Position numbers and translations under genes: made by a program
Source of the DNA: Anaerolineaceae bacterium UBA6133
Lineage (GTDB): Bacteria > Chloroflexota > Anaerolineae > Anaerolineales > Anaerolineaceae
Assembly: GCA_002435825.1 (NCBI GenBank)
Contig: DIVL01000045.1
Location: 1 to 24,298 of the forward strand
Reading direction: 5' to 3'
Length of the DNA: 24,298 nucleotides
Shown here: positions 1-7,538 of the stretch, piece after piece
Numbering within the stretch: the first letter of the stretch is position 1
Layout of the letters: the number at the start of each line of letters is the position of its first letter
Notes under the pieces: generated by a model
Told to the model about the DNA's origin: nothing
The model's input: the letters and a program-made list of their open reading frames with translations, nothing else
The model's database searches: none

Positions 1-168
1 TACAAGGGCGAGATTGAGGGCACCGGAAACGATATGATGGATGAACGGTGTTGTGCCCTCAATCCGCCGCAGATGGTGAATCGGATTGCAAGGTTGGCGG
101 GTGGTGTGTTGGCGGATTGGAAGCACACCAAGGTATCTGCGTGATGATGTGTGCAGTGCTTCCAATCA

Positions 169-208
169 CGCCCTACAACGAATTGTTTCGCCCTACAACG
201 AATTGTCT
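169..208 (+). repeat. 20-nt tandem repeat, two copies
   Basis: Copies at 169-188 and 189-208 share the 18-nt core CGCCCTACAACGAATTGT and differ only at the next base (T or C). The array abuts the right arm of palindrome unit 2. Confidence 0.85.
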
Positions 209-310
209 TGCCTGATGGTAAACCGGATGGCAAGGTTGGTAGATGGCGTGATGGCGGATTGGAAGCACACCAAGGTCTCTGTATGATGAGTTGTGTAGTG
301 CTTCCAAGCT

Positions 311-352
311 CGCCCTACGCAAACTTCGTCTCGCCCTACGAGAAATTTGTCT
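311..352 (+). repeat. 21-nt degenerate tandem repeat, two copies
   Basis: Two copies (311-331 and 332-352) both begin CGCCCTACG and end in GTCT, with diverged middles. The position relative to palindrome unit 3 is the same as that of the 20-nt repeat relative to unit 2. Confidence 0.7.
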
Positions 353-415
353 CACCTTGCCGTACAAGTACAACCTCAATCAGTTTGAATGCCATTCTTT
401 AATATGATAAACTCG

Positions 416-462
416 CTTTACTCGATATTCTCTGTTCGGAATGTTGCAAAAGTCGGGTAAAG
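416..462 (+). promoter_or_regulatory. Structured 5' leader stem upstream of metH
   Basis: CTTTACTCGA (416-425) pairs with TCGGGTAAAG (453-462) over 10 bp with one G-U wobble. A small inner stem, ATTC (427-430) with GAAT (439-442), fits inside. The element lies just upstream of a terminator-like hairpin and the metH ribosome binding site, the geometry of a cis-acting control leader. I could not match it to the SAM, SAH, cobalamin or THF riboswitch consensus sequences that I know. Confidence 0.4.
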
Positions 463-474
463 AACTGCGAAGGG

Positions 475-498
475 ATACCTCCAGGTGAGGTATTTTTT
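475..498 (+). terminator. Terminator-like hairpin in the metH leader (possible attenuator)
   Basis: A perfect 7-bp stem, ATACCTC (475-481) with GAGGTAT (487-493), closes a 5-nt loop and runs directly into six T residues (493-498). It ends only 14 nt before the metH ATG, so it either ends upstream transcription or works as an attenuator for metH. The short stem keeps confidence moderate. Confidence 0.55.
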
Positions 499-500
499 AT

Positions 501-507
501 AAGGTGG
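501..507 (+). promoter_or_regulatory. metH ribosome binding site
   Basis: AAGGTGG is a near-perfect Shine-Dalgarno sequence 5 nt before the ATG at 513. It overlaps the alternative GTG at 504, which rules that codon out as the likely start. Confidence 0.75.
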
Positions 508-512
508 CAAAG

Positions 513-3500
513 ATGACAGATAAAAAATTGACCAAAAAGGACGCATTTCTCAGGCAGCTTGACAAGCGCGTACTGATCTTCGACGGCGCCATGGGCACCA
601 TGCTCCAGCTGCATAAACTGACTGCCGCGGATTTTGGCGGTGAACGCTACCTGGGATGCAATGACTATCTCACTCTCAGTTCACCTGAGGCTGTATCCAA
701 AATTCATAGAGCTTACCTCGAAGCCGGGGCGGACGTGGTTGAAACTGACAGCTTTCGGGCTAATCGCCTGACGCTGGCAGATTACGGTTTGGCAGACAAA
801 ACCCACGAGATCAATTTTGCGGCGGCACAAATCGCCCGCAAAGCCGCGGATGAATTCAGCACCCCCGAGAAACCCCGCTTCGTTGCTGGCTCCATTGGCC
901 CTTCCGGAAAACTCATTTCCACCAGCGATCCCGAAATGTCGAACATCAGTTACGACGAACTAGTGGAACTTTTCCGCGAGCAAGCCCGCGGGCTTATCCA
1001 GGGCGGCGCGGATCTGCTGTTGATCGAAACCTCCAATGACATCCTTGAAGTCAAAGCCGCCATCCACGGCATCCACCTGGCTTTCGAAGACGAAGGCATC
1101 TGGCTGCCCATCCAGGCCCAGGTAACACTGGATATCAACGGTAAAATGCTGCTGGGTACGGACATCACCGCAGTGCTCTCGATCCTCGAGGGCATGGGCG
1201 TGGATGTGGTTGGGCTGAACTGTTCCACTGGTCCCGAGCACATGCGCGGAGCGATCTCCTACCTGAGCGAGCACTCGCAATTGCCCATTTCCTGCATCCC
1301 CAACGCCGGTTTACCGATGAACGTGGACGGCGAAGCGGTCTACCCCATGCAAGCAGAGGAGTTTTCAAGCGCCCTGGCTGAATATGTCGACCGTTATGGC
1401 ATCCGTGTTGTAGGTGGTTGCTGCGGCACTACCCCCGCCCACATCCAGTCCCTGAGCCAAAAATTTTCCATTATTTCCCCTTCAAAAAACGAGCCAGAAA
1501 CTTTTGCATCCCTGGCTTCTTCTGTCCAGGCGGTCGCTCTCGAGCAGCAGCCGGCGCCCTTTATGATCGGCGAGCGCCTCAATGCCCAGGGTTCCCGCGC
1601 CTTCAAGCGTTTGCTGCTGGCTGAGGACTACGACGGCATGCTCCAGATCGCGCGCGACCAGGTGGACTTTGGCGCGCACGCCCTCGATGTCAGCGTGGCG
1701 GTCACGGAGCGCAGCGACGAAGCGGAGATGATGCGCTACTTGGTCAAGCGCCTCACCCTCGAAGTGCCGGTGCCGCTGGTGATCGATACCACCGAGCCCG
1801 ATGTGGTCGAAATGGCTCTTGAAACAGCTCCTGGGCGCTGCCTGATCAACTCCACCAACTTTGAGGCTGGCGACGCCAAACCCCGTCGCATTTTCGCACT
1901 GGCGAAACAGCACAGCGCGGCGGTGATGGCATTGACGATCGATGAGGAAGGAATGGCAAAGACTGCTGAACGCAAATTGCAGATCGCCCGCCGCTTGGTG
2001 GAACTGGCCGCGGAGTATGATCTGCGCCCTGAGGACATCGTCATCGACGACCTGACCTTCACCCTCTCTACCGGCGAGGAGATCTATCATGATTCAGCCA
2101 TCCAGACGCTTGAAGGCATTCGCCTGATCAAGAAAGAACTGCCGGGGGTGCACACCTCCCTGGGCGTTAGCAACGTCTCTTTTGGCTTTTCTCCGGCTTC
2201 GCGCAAGGTGCTCAACAGCGTTTTCCTCTATCACGCGGTTGAGGCTGGGCTCGACATGGCCATCGTCAACCCCGCGCAGGTCAAGCCTTACGCGGAAATC
2301 CCGGCTAACGAACGCGAACTTGCAGAAAACCTGATCTTCAACCGTTCAGACGCGGCACTGCCTGACTTTATCGCTTACTTCGACTCGGTTGTTACCAGCG
2401 AAGATGACCAATCTGCCAAAGCCGACCCGTTTGAAGGGCTGAACCACAGCGAGAGGTTGTTCCAGAAAGTCTTGCGGCGGCACAAACCTGGATTGGAAGA
2501 AGATATTGACGCCATTCTCGCTGAGCATCCCGATCAGCCGCAGGGTGAAATTTCGGTGAAAATCCTCAACGAAGTGTTGCTGCCGGCGATGAAAGAAGTC
2601 GGCGATCGCTTCGGCGCGGGTGATCTCATTCTGCCCTTCGTGCTGCAGTCCGCTGAGGTCATGAAAAAGGCGGTCAACCACCTCGAGAATTACCTGGATA
2701 AGCAAGAGGGTCTCTCAAAGGGCAAGCTTGTAATTGCGACCGTATTTGGCGACGTGCACGATATCGGCAAGAACCTGGTGCGCACGATCCTTTCGAATAA
2801 CGGCTACGAAGTTGTAGACCTGGGAAAGCAGGTGCCGATGGAGACGATCATTACTGCCGCACTTGAGCAGAAAGCCAGCGCGATCGGTCTGAGCGCGCTG
2901 CTGGTCTCCACCAGCAAGCAGATGGCGCTGATCATCAATGAACTGCAGCGCCGCGGGCTCGATATCCCGGTATTGATCGGTGGAGCGGCGATAAATCCGG
3001 CGTTTGGCAGGCGCATCCTTCGGACAGAAAGCGGAGAGTACTATCGGGGCGGCGTTTTCTACTGCAAGGATGCCTTCGAAGGCTTGAACGTGATGGATCA
3101 ACTCTCTGATCCTGCCCGCAAAGAAACTTTGCTTGCCACGGTCAAAGAAAAAGCTGATCAGGAATTTGGCAAGAAAAAGCCGGAACGCCCGGCAGCCATT
3201 ACAAAAAAGACATCGAATGTCAAACCGGCAGCCTTTATTCCCCAGGTCGCCAGATGGGGAGCGAGAGTGGTGCGCGATCTGCCTTTGCAGACCGTGGCAA
3301 CCCACCTTGACATCAAATCACTATACCGCATGAATTGGGGCGGAACGGGGTTGAAAGGCGAGGATTGGGAAAAAATGCAGGCTGAATTTGACGCCCGCAG
3401 GCTGCGCATGCTGGCGCAAGCAGAGAAAGAAGGCTGGTATAAACCCCAGGCGGTTTATGGCTACTTCCCTGCAATGTCTGATGGGAATGACCTGGTTGTC

Positions 3501-4028
3501 TTTGACCCGGCATCCCTTGGCAAAGACCTGCGTGAATTGACCCGATTCACCTTTCCACGCCAACCAGTTGGCGAACAACTCTGCCTGGCGGATTACTTCA
3601 TGCCGCTCAGTTCGGGCGTGATGGATATGGTTGCTCTGCAGGTGGTGACGGTAGGAAAGCAGGCGACGGAGCGTTTTGAAGCGCTGGACGCGGCAGCGGA
3701 ATACTCGGAAGGGTTCTTCTTCCACGGGCTGGCAGTACAGCTGGCGGAGGCGACCGCTGATTACCTGCATAAGCAGATCCGCCGGGAGCTCAAAATGACC
3801 CCCGAGCAGGGTTTGCGCTATTCCTGGGGCTACCCTTCGATACCGGAGCTGCAGGATCACAGCAAGGTCTTTGAACTGCTGCCTGCTGAAAAGGAACTCG
3901 GCATGAGCCTGACCTCGGCTTATCAATTGGTGCCAGAGCAATCCACCGCGGCGATCATCCTGCACCATCCCGACGCGCAGTACTTCAACGTCGGCACCAG
4001 CCTGACCGACAGGGCCTTTGCAGGGTAG
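513..4028 (+). CDS. metH: Cobalamin-dependent methionine synthase
   Basis: It transfers a methyl group from 5-methyl-tetrahydrofolate through enzyme-bound cobalamin to homocysteine, giving methionine, in the cytosol. At 1171 aa it has the full four-module length. The homocysteine domain (about 1-310) shows the zinc cysteines Cys237 (GLNCS) and Cys303/304 (GGCCGT). The pterin domain starts near residue 348 (MIGERLNAQGS). The cobalamin cap and Rossmann domains (about 640-860) carry DVHDIGKN, with His749 as the cobalt ligand. The AdoMet reactivation domain (about 900-1171) has RYSWGYPSIP and a PEQS...HHPDAQYF end. I chose ATG 513 over the in-frame GTG 504 because AAGGTGG sits 5 nt before it. It appears monocistronic, behind a structured leader. 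The reactivation domain implies a reductase partner encoded elsewhere. Confidence 0.97.
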   Translation: MTDKKLTKKDAFLRQLDKRVLIFDGAMGTMLQLHKLTAADFGGERYLGCNDYLTLSSPEAVSKIHRAYLEAGADVVETDSFRANRLTLADYGLADKTHEINFAAAQIARKAADEFSTPEKPRFVAGSIGPSGKLISTSDPEMSNISYDELVELFREQARGLIQGGADLLLIETSNDILEVKAAIHGIHLAFEDEGIWLPIQAQVTLDINGKMLLGTDITAVLSILEGMGVDVVGLNCSTGPEHMRGAISYLSEHSQLPISCIPNAGLPMNVDGEAVYPMQAEEFSSALAEYVDRYGIRVVGGCCGTTPAHIQSLSQKFSIISPSKNEPETFASLASSVQAVALEQQPAPFMIGERLNAQGSRAFKRLLLAEDYDGMLQIARDQVDFGAHALDVSVAVTERSDEAEMMRYLVKRLTLEVPVPLVIDTTEPDVVEMALETAPGRCLINSTNFEAGDAKPRRIFALAKQHSAAVMALTIDEEGMAKTAERKLQIARRLVELAAEYDLRPEDIVIDDLTFTLSTGEEIYHDSAIQTLEGIRLIKKELPGVHTSLGVSNVSFGFSPASRKVLNSVFLYHAVEAGLDMAIVNPAQVKPYAEIPANERELAENLIFNRSDAALPDFIAYFDSVVTSEDDQSAKADPFEGLNHSERLFQKVLRRHKPGLEEDIDAILAEHPDQPQGEISVKILNEVLLPAMKEVGDRFGAGDLILPFVLQSAEVMKKAVNHLENYLDKQEGLSKGKLVIATVFGDVHDIGKNLVRTILSNNGYEVVDLGKQVPMETIITAALEQKASAIGLSALLVSTSKQMALIINELQRRGLDIPVLIGGAAINPAFGRRILRTESGEYYRGGVFYCKDAFEGLNVMDQLSDPARKETLLATVKEKADQEFGKKKPERPAAITKKTSNVKPAAFIPQVARWGARVVRDLPLQTVATHLDIKSLYRMNWGGTGLKGEDWEKMQAEFDARRLRMLAQAEKEGWYKPQAVYGYFPAMSDGNDLVVFDPASLGKDLRELTRFTFPRQPVGEQLCLADYFMPLSSGVMDMVALQVVTVGKQATERFEALDAAAEYSEGFFFHGLAVQLAEATADYLHKQIRRELKMTPEQGLRYSWGYPSIPELQDHSKVFELLPAEKELGMSLTSAYQLVPEQSTAAIILHHPDAQYFNVGTSLTDRAFAG

Positions 4029-4195
4029 TTGCAACTTTGAAATCGTGACTTTTCGCCTGGTCGCAGTGATTGTGAAGGTTACAATCGAATATTTAGGAGA
4101 AAGCTGAAATCTGTTAGCATTTCCAGCTTAATTATTCAGGCATGCAGCAAATGCCAGTTGTTCTATGCATGCTTTTACCCCACTGGATATTAAGG

Positions 4196-4201
4196 TACAA
4201 T
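4196..4201 (+). promoter_or_regulatory. Candidate -10 box for the DUF3048 lipoprotein gene
   Basis: TACAAT in the context AAGGTACAATT; the only upstream match at 17 nt is a poor TTTTAC (4173-4178). The same AAGGTACAATT string occurs upstream of tgt on the minus strand. The predicted start of transcription near 4208 would leave a leader of under 20 nt. Confidence 0.4.
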
Positions 4202-4211
4202 TCCTGTGTTC

Positions 4212-4216
4212 AAGGA
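4212..4216 (+). promoter_or_regulatory. Ribosome binding site of the DUF3048 lipoprotein gene
   Basis: AAGGA lies 8 nt before ATG 4225. That favours 4225, which begins a clean lipoprotein signal peptide, over ATG 4165 and ATG 4216. Confidence 0.6.
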
Positions 4217-4224
4217 TGGATGCC

Positions 4225-5430
4225 ATGAAGAAAATTCCAGGAATCATGCTTGTTTTGCTCATAATTGCACTCGTGATGAGCGCTTGTGTCGCTCCGGTTG
4301 AACGAACATTTACTGACGCTGAGAGAACCGCAATAGCGGGCACGGTCACCGCGGTTTTCTCGACCAATCCTACCGAAGAAGTTCTACCCAGCGCTACGTC
4401 CACCCCTGACCCTACGCAGACCCCTGAACCCACTCCAACTGCAGCTGCACCTGTGGGTCCGGACTTTTACCCCGAGGGTGTCAATCCCTTGACGGGTCTG
4501 GAGGTCGAAGACCCTGAGCTGCTCAATCGCCGCCCGGTCATCATGAAAATTTCCAATCACCAGATCGATTATCAACCGCAGTGGGGTCTTTCCTCGGCTG
4601 ATCTGATCTTTGAATATTACATCGGTTGGGGCGCCAACCGTTTTGCCGCGCTCTACTACGGGCAAGACAGCGACAGGATTGGACCCGTGCGCTCCATTCG
4701 CCGCGTCGATGGTCACCTTGGCAGTCTCTACCAGGCTGTGGTTGGCTCCACTGGTGGAGATGGCAACGACGTTTTGCCCTATCTCTACAATTACATCCCG
4801 GGTCGCTATTTCCTGGATAAATACCTCTGCCCCGGCGTTTGCGACGACGGTCGCAACGTAGTTTACAGCGTCTATGGCAATTCAGCCGCGCTCTCGCAAT
4901 ACTTTAACAACCAGGGCTACGCCCTCGACAACCCGGATCTGAGCGGTATGGCTTTTAGCGCCACCACTGTGGAAGGTGGTGAGGCTGGTGCCAGCGCCTG
5001 GATCAGCTTTGGGGCGGGTGAGGGCAGCGAGTTTGTTTACGATGAAACCAGCGGTAAATACCTGCGCTTCGCGATGGACGAAACCACCAGCAACGTTTAC
5101 GGAGGTTCGATCGATCAGAACACCGGCGAACAGCTTGCCTTCTCGAACCTGATCGTCATCAATGTGCCTTACACTGAATACAAAACGACGCTGCACAGCA
5201 TCGACCTGATTGGCAACACCGATGGTCTGCCAGCCACTGTTTTTCGCGATGGCAAAGCCTATGAGATCACCTGGAAAGCCCCGGACTCTGGTAAGCCAAT
5301 CCAGTTTTTTGACGGGATTGGCAACCCATTCCTGCTCAAACCCGGTAATTCATGGATTGTGCTACTTGGTACGAGCTCACCGGTGAACATCGAAGGGGGG
5401 GAGTGGAGCTTCACGTTTAGCATCCCATAA
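4225..5430 (+). CDS. DUF3048 (YerB-like) secreted lipoprotein
   Basis: This is a predicted lipoprotein of 401 aa. It has a Lys-Lys N-terminus, a hydrophobic stretch at residues 4-18 and a lipobox ending M-S-A-C with Cys21 as the lipidation site. A Thr/Pro-rich linker (about 50-75) follows, then a DUF3048 body containing NPLTGL, RPVIMKISN and the signature IGPVRSIR. The biochemical role of the family is not established; the best-known member is Bacillus YerB. The start at 4225 is set by the signal peptide and the AAGGA at 4212; the longer reading from 4165 would put 20 unlikely residues before the signal. Its stop is 4 nt before the TTG start of the phosphoesterase, so the two are probably co-translated. 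Confidence 0.87.
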   Translation: MKKIPGIMLVLLIIALVMSACVAPVERTFTDAERTAIAGTVTAVFSTNPTEEVLPSATSTPDPTQTPEPTPTAAAPVGPDFYPEGVNPLTGLEVEDPELLNRRPVIMKISNHQIDYQPQWGLSSADLIFEYYIGWGANRFAALYYGQDSDRIGPVRSIRRVDGHLGSLYQAVVGSTGGDGNDVLPYLYNYIPGRYFLDKYLCPGVCDDGRNVVYSVYGNSAALSQYFNNQGYALDNPDLSGMAFSATTVEGGEAGASAWISFGAGEGSEFVYDETSGKYLRFAMDETTSNVYGGSIDQNTGEQLAFSNLIVINVPYTEYKTTLHSIDLIGNTDGLPATVFRDGKAYEITWKAPDSGKPIQFFDGIGNPFLLKPGNSWIVLLGTSSPVNIEGGEWSFTFSIP

Positions 5431-5434
5431 CACG

Positions 5435-6160
5435 TTGCGGACACTTATTGTTTCGGATATCCATGCCAACCTGACGGCGTTTGAAGCTGTGTTGTCTGAC
5501 GCTGGCAACTATGATCAGGTCTGGTGCCTGGGCGATGTGGTTGGGTATGGGCCTGACCCAAATGAATGCATCTCCCTTCTGCGCCAGCAGCCCGGCTTGC
5601 GCTGCATCATGGGCAATCACGACGCAGCACTGATGGGTTTTATCGACCTGCGCACCTTTAACGACCAGGCTGCCCGGGCAGTGACCATCCAATCCGAGCT
5701 GTTGAGCCAGGAATCACGGGAATTTCTCGAGCTGCTTGATATTGTGCTTGAGGAAGGGGAGATTTCCTTCGCGCATGGCAGTCCGCGTGACCCGATTTGG
5801 GAATACGTTGTCAGCTCACGCATTGCCAATGAAAACTTCTCTGCGTTCACGACCCAAATCTGCCTGGTCGGTCACTCACACATCCCTTCCATCTTTGTGG
5901 AAAACCCCCACGGTCGCGCAAAGATTCTCACACCCCAAAACGCCGACCGCTGGCGATCGGATCAGCGTTTTATCCTCAACCCCGGTTCGGTTGGTCAGCC
6001 GCGCGACCGCAACCCCAAGGCGGCTTACGTCATTTGGGATGACCAGGACGATACCTGGCTTTTCAGGCGCGTGGCGTATGACGTGGAATCCGTCCAAAAA
6101 CGCATCCTTGCTCTTGGCATTCCCTCCAGGCATGCTTCGCGGCTCAGCCAGGGAGTTTGA
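5435..6160 (+). CDS. Calcineurin-like metallophosphoesterase (YfcE/MJ0936-type)
   Basis: This cytosolic dinuclear-metal phosphoesterase of 241 aa has all the superfamily metal motifs: Asp8-Ile-His10, Gly33-Asp34, Gly-Asn61-His62-Asp63, a histidine in FAHGSP and GHSH in the C-terminal half. GYGPDP and LNPGSVGQPRD are typical of the small YfcE-like branch, whose substrates vary from phosphodiesters to nucleotides, so the substrate cannot be named. The start codon is TTG (5435-5437): no ATG or GTG lies in frame nearby, and M-RTLIVSDIH is the usual N-terminus of the family. No Shine-Dalgarno is visible, and the upstream stop is 4 nt away, suggesting translation by reinitiation from the DUF3048 gene. 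Confidence 0.88.
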   Translation: MRTLIVSDIHANLTAFEAVLSDAGNYDQVWCLGDVVGYGPDPNECISLLRQQPGLRCIMGNHDAALMGFIDLRTFNDQAARAVTIQSELLSQESREFLELLDIVLEEGEISFAHGSPRDPIWEYVVSSRIANENFSAFTTQICLVGHSHIPSIFVENPHGRAKILTPQNADRWRSDQRFILNPGSVGQPRDRNPKAAYVIWDDQDDTWLFRRVAYDVESVQKRILALGIPSRHASRLSQGV

Positions 6161-6215
6161 CCTCACGCAGGAACAAAACCAGTTATATTTCGTCTTTAGG
6201 GTGGAAGATAAAACA

Positions 6216-6222
6216 AAAGGAG
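6216..6222 (+). promoter_or_regulatory. Ribosome binding site of the DUF4349 gene
   Basis: AAAGGAG lies 5 nt before ATG 6228. It fixes the start well inside a longer open frame that begins within the phosphoesterase gene. Confidence 0.85.
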
Positions 6223-6227
6223 ACAAA

Positions 6228-7208
6228 ATGAAGAAGAAAATTTTGCTATTAGCCCTGATTTCAATGTTGATGTTATCCGCGTGTGCTTCCTCCTCAAGGG
6301 ATGCAATGAATGAAGCAGTGGAAGCCCCTGCTGCCATGCCAGGCTATGCGCCAGTCGAAGAAGCCTGGGACAAGGAGGGTGGTTCGCCCTCTTATGATGC
6401 TGTCGGACAGCAAGCGCAAGTGGAGCGAGTGGTGCTAAAATCCGCCGAGATCACCATCTCAGTCGCCAAGCCCAACGAATCGATGAAGGAAGTATCCGCC
6501 ATGGCCAGCCGGCTGGGCGGCTTCGTGGTCAATTCATTCACATGGAAAGACAAGGATTATTCCAGCGGTCGCTCCTACGATAAAGCCACTATTACCATCC
6601 GTGTGCCTGCAGAAAAGCTGGATTCAACCCTGGATGAAATTCGTGCGATGAGCGCGAATGGAACGGAAGGTGTGATCTCCGAAAGTCAGTCCGGGCAGGA
6701 TGTAACCTCAGATTACGTCGATTCCGAATCGCGCCTGCGCAACCTCCAAGCTGCTGAAGCGCAATTGATGGAACTGATGAAAAATACCACTGACCTTGCG
6801 AACACCATGGAGGTTTTCCGTGAACTGACCAACATCCGTGGGCAAATCGAGGTGCTGCAAGGTCATATCAATTACCTGAGAGAATCGGCTGATCTCTCGT
6901 CCATCGCGGTTACGCTTGTGGCTGAAGCATCCATGCAGCCGATCGAAATCGGCGGGTGGAAACCGCAGGGCGTGGTACGTGAGTCGATTGAGAAACTGGT
7001 GCGCAGCTTCCAGAGCCTGGTGGATTTCTTGATCCGCTTCGGCATCACCTGCCTGCCCTTCCTGATCCCGCTGGGTTTCGGTATCTTCTTCCTGGTGAAA
7101 GCCCTGCGCAAGGGCTCTGCCGATCGCCCGAGCAGGCGAAAAAATCGGGAGATGGCATCACCTTCTGCGGTGATTGAACCTACTCCTGTAGAACCCGAAG
7201 AAAAGTAA
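6228..7208 (+). CDS. DUF4349 lipoprotein with coiled coil and C-terminal membrane helix
   Basis: This is an envelope protein of 326 aa. It starts with MKKK, a hydrophobic segment and a lipobox L-S-A-C (Cys19). A DUF4349 core follows (about 70-235): a beta-rich start with VLKSAEITISV and ATITIRVPAEKL, then a helical, probably coiled-coil stretch (ESRLRNLQAAEAQLMELM through INYLRESADLS). A hydrophobic segment around 270-290 (FLIPLGFGIFFLV) precedes a basic and then Pro/Glu-rich tail. The family is widespread and of unknown function. The strong AAAGGAG and the signal peptide set the start. It sits 67 nt after the phosphoesterase, and a strong terminator follows its stop. Both a lipobox and a C-terminal helix suggest anchoring at two points. 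Confidence 0.88.
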   Translation: MKKKILLLALISMLMLSACASSSRDAMNEAVEAPAAMPGYAPVEEAWDKEGGSPSYDAVGQQAQVERVVLKSAEITISVAKPNESMKEVSAMASRLGGFVVNSFTWKDKDYSSGRSYDKATITIRVPAEKLDSTLDEIRAMSANGTEGVISESQSGQDVTSDYVDSESRLRNLQAAEAQLMELMKNTTDLANTMEVFRELTNIRGQIEVLQGHINYLRESADLSSIAVTLVAEASMQPIEIGGWKPQGVVRESIEKLVRSFQSLVDFLIRFGITCLPFLIPLGFGIFFLVKALRKGSADRPSRRKNREMASPSAVIEPTPVEPEEK

Positions 7209-7224
7209 TTTCCACTTCTGTTAA

Positions 7225-7258
7225 AAACGCAACCGCCCTGTGAAGGGCGGTTGCGTTT
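7225..7258. terminator. Strong bidirectional rho-independent terminator
   Basis: A perfect 14-bp stem, AAACGCAACCGCCC (7225-7238) with GGGCGGTTGCGTTT (7245-7258), closes a 6-nt loop. On the plus strand three Ts follow. On the minus strand the A-tract reads as five Ts. It ends the DUF4349 transcript and could also stop the alpha-galactosidase operon coming from the other side. Confidence 0.92.
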
Positions 7259-7270
7259 CTGCGAGGGACG

Positions 7271-7402
7271 AAGCAATCTAAACTTTTAAACTCAATAAGC
7301 ATTCGCTACTCACAACGTTACTGTTACATTATTTGTTTCGCTATCTGTGAAAGTCATTTTGCTACTTCTGGCGTTCTACGTCTAGCATAGTTTAGATTGC
7401 TT
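7271..7402. repeat. 132-nt element bounded by perfect 14-nt inverted repeats
   Basis: AAGCAATCTAAACT (7271-7284) and its exact complement AGTTTAGATTGCTT (7389-7402) bound an AT-richer segment with no open frame of note. The left border, GCGAGGGACGAAGCAATCT (7261-7279), resembles a dispersed motif (GCGAGNGACGAAGCAATCT) that I recall from many bacterial intergenic regions. The remainder of the 330-nt convergent gap (7403-7538) shows only weak dyads, for example TTCGCAA (7435-7441) with TTGCGAA (7491-7497). Confidence 0.65.
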
Positions 7403-7538
7403 ACAAAATAGTACACTACGTGTCACAAGGGAGGTTCGCAATACCCTACGGGCACGATGTGACAGATTAAGGACACACGAGCACCTGACTTTGCGAATGT
7501 TGTCACTGTAAAACCTGAGCGAGGAATGAACAAAACGG

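Larger units (their letters stand above)
8..352. repeat. Cluster of three palindromic units with associated short tandem repeats
   Basis: Three units each have 12-nt inverted arms around a 29-nt loop. Unit 1 arms are 12-23 and 53-64 (GATTGAGGGCAC / GTGCCCTCAATC). Unit 2 arms are 115-126 and 156-167 (GATTGGAAGCAC / GTGCTTCCAATC). Unit 3 arms are 257-268 and 298-309, with one mismatch. Units 2 and 3 lie in a direct repeat of about 95 nt offset by exactly 142 nt (83-178 and 225-320). Each of these two is followed at the same distance by CGCCCTAC, which starts short tandem repeats at 169-208 and 311-352. No convincing gene lies here; the short ORFs simply run through the repeats. Confidence 0.85.

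Noticed and set aside
8..352. Possible CRISPR array
   Set aside because: The repeats are palindromic, spaced irregularly (103 and 142 nt), diverged from each other, and no cas gene is present.
86..402. Short open frames in the repeat cluster (66-83 aa)
   Set aside because: They run through the palindromes and tandem repeats, have no Shine-Dalgarno site, and resemble no known protein.
385..408. sigma70 promoter for metH (TTGAAT and TATGAT)
   Set aside because: The spacer is only 12 nt and no alternative -35 fits the TATGAT box.
350..512. SAM, SAH, THF or cobalamin riboswitch upstream of metH
   Set aside because: I looked for the conserved core strings of these families from memory and found none; only generic stems and a terminator-like hairpin are visible.
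6157..6189. Promoter between the phosphoesterase and DUF4349 genes (TTGACC and TATATT)
   Set aside because: Both boxes look good but the spacer is 21 nt, too long for a normal promoter; it remains only a weak possibility.
5736..6227. Long N-terminal extension of the DUF4349 protein
   Set aside because: It overlaps the phosphoesterase in another frame; the strong ribosome binding site and lipoprotein signal fix the start at 6228.
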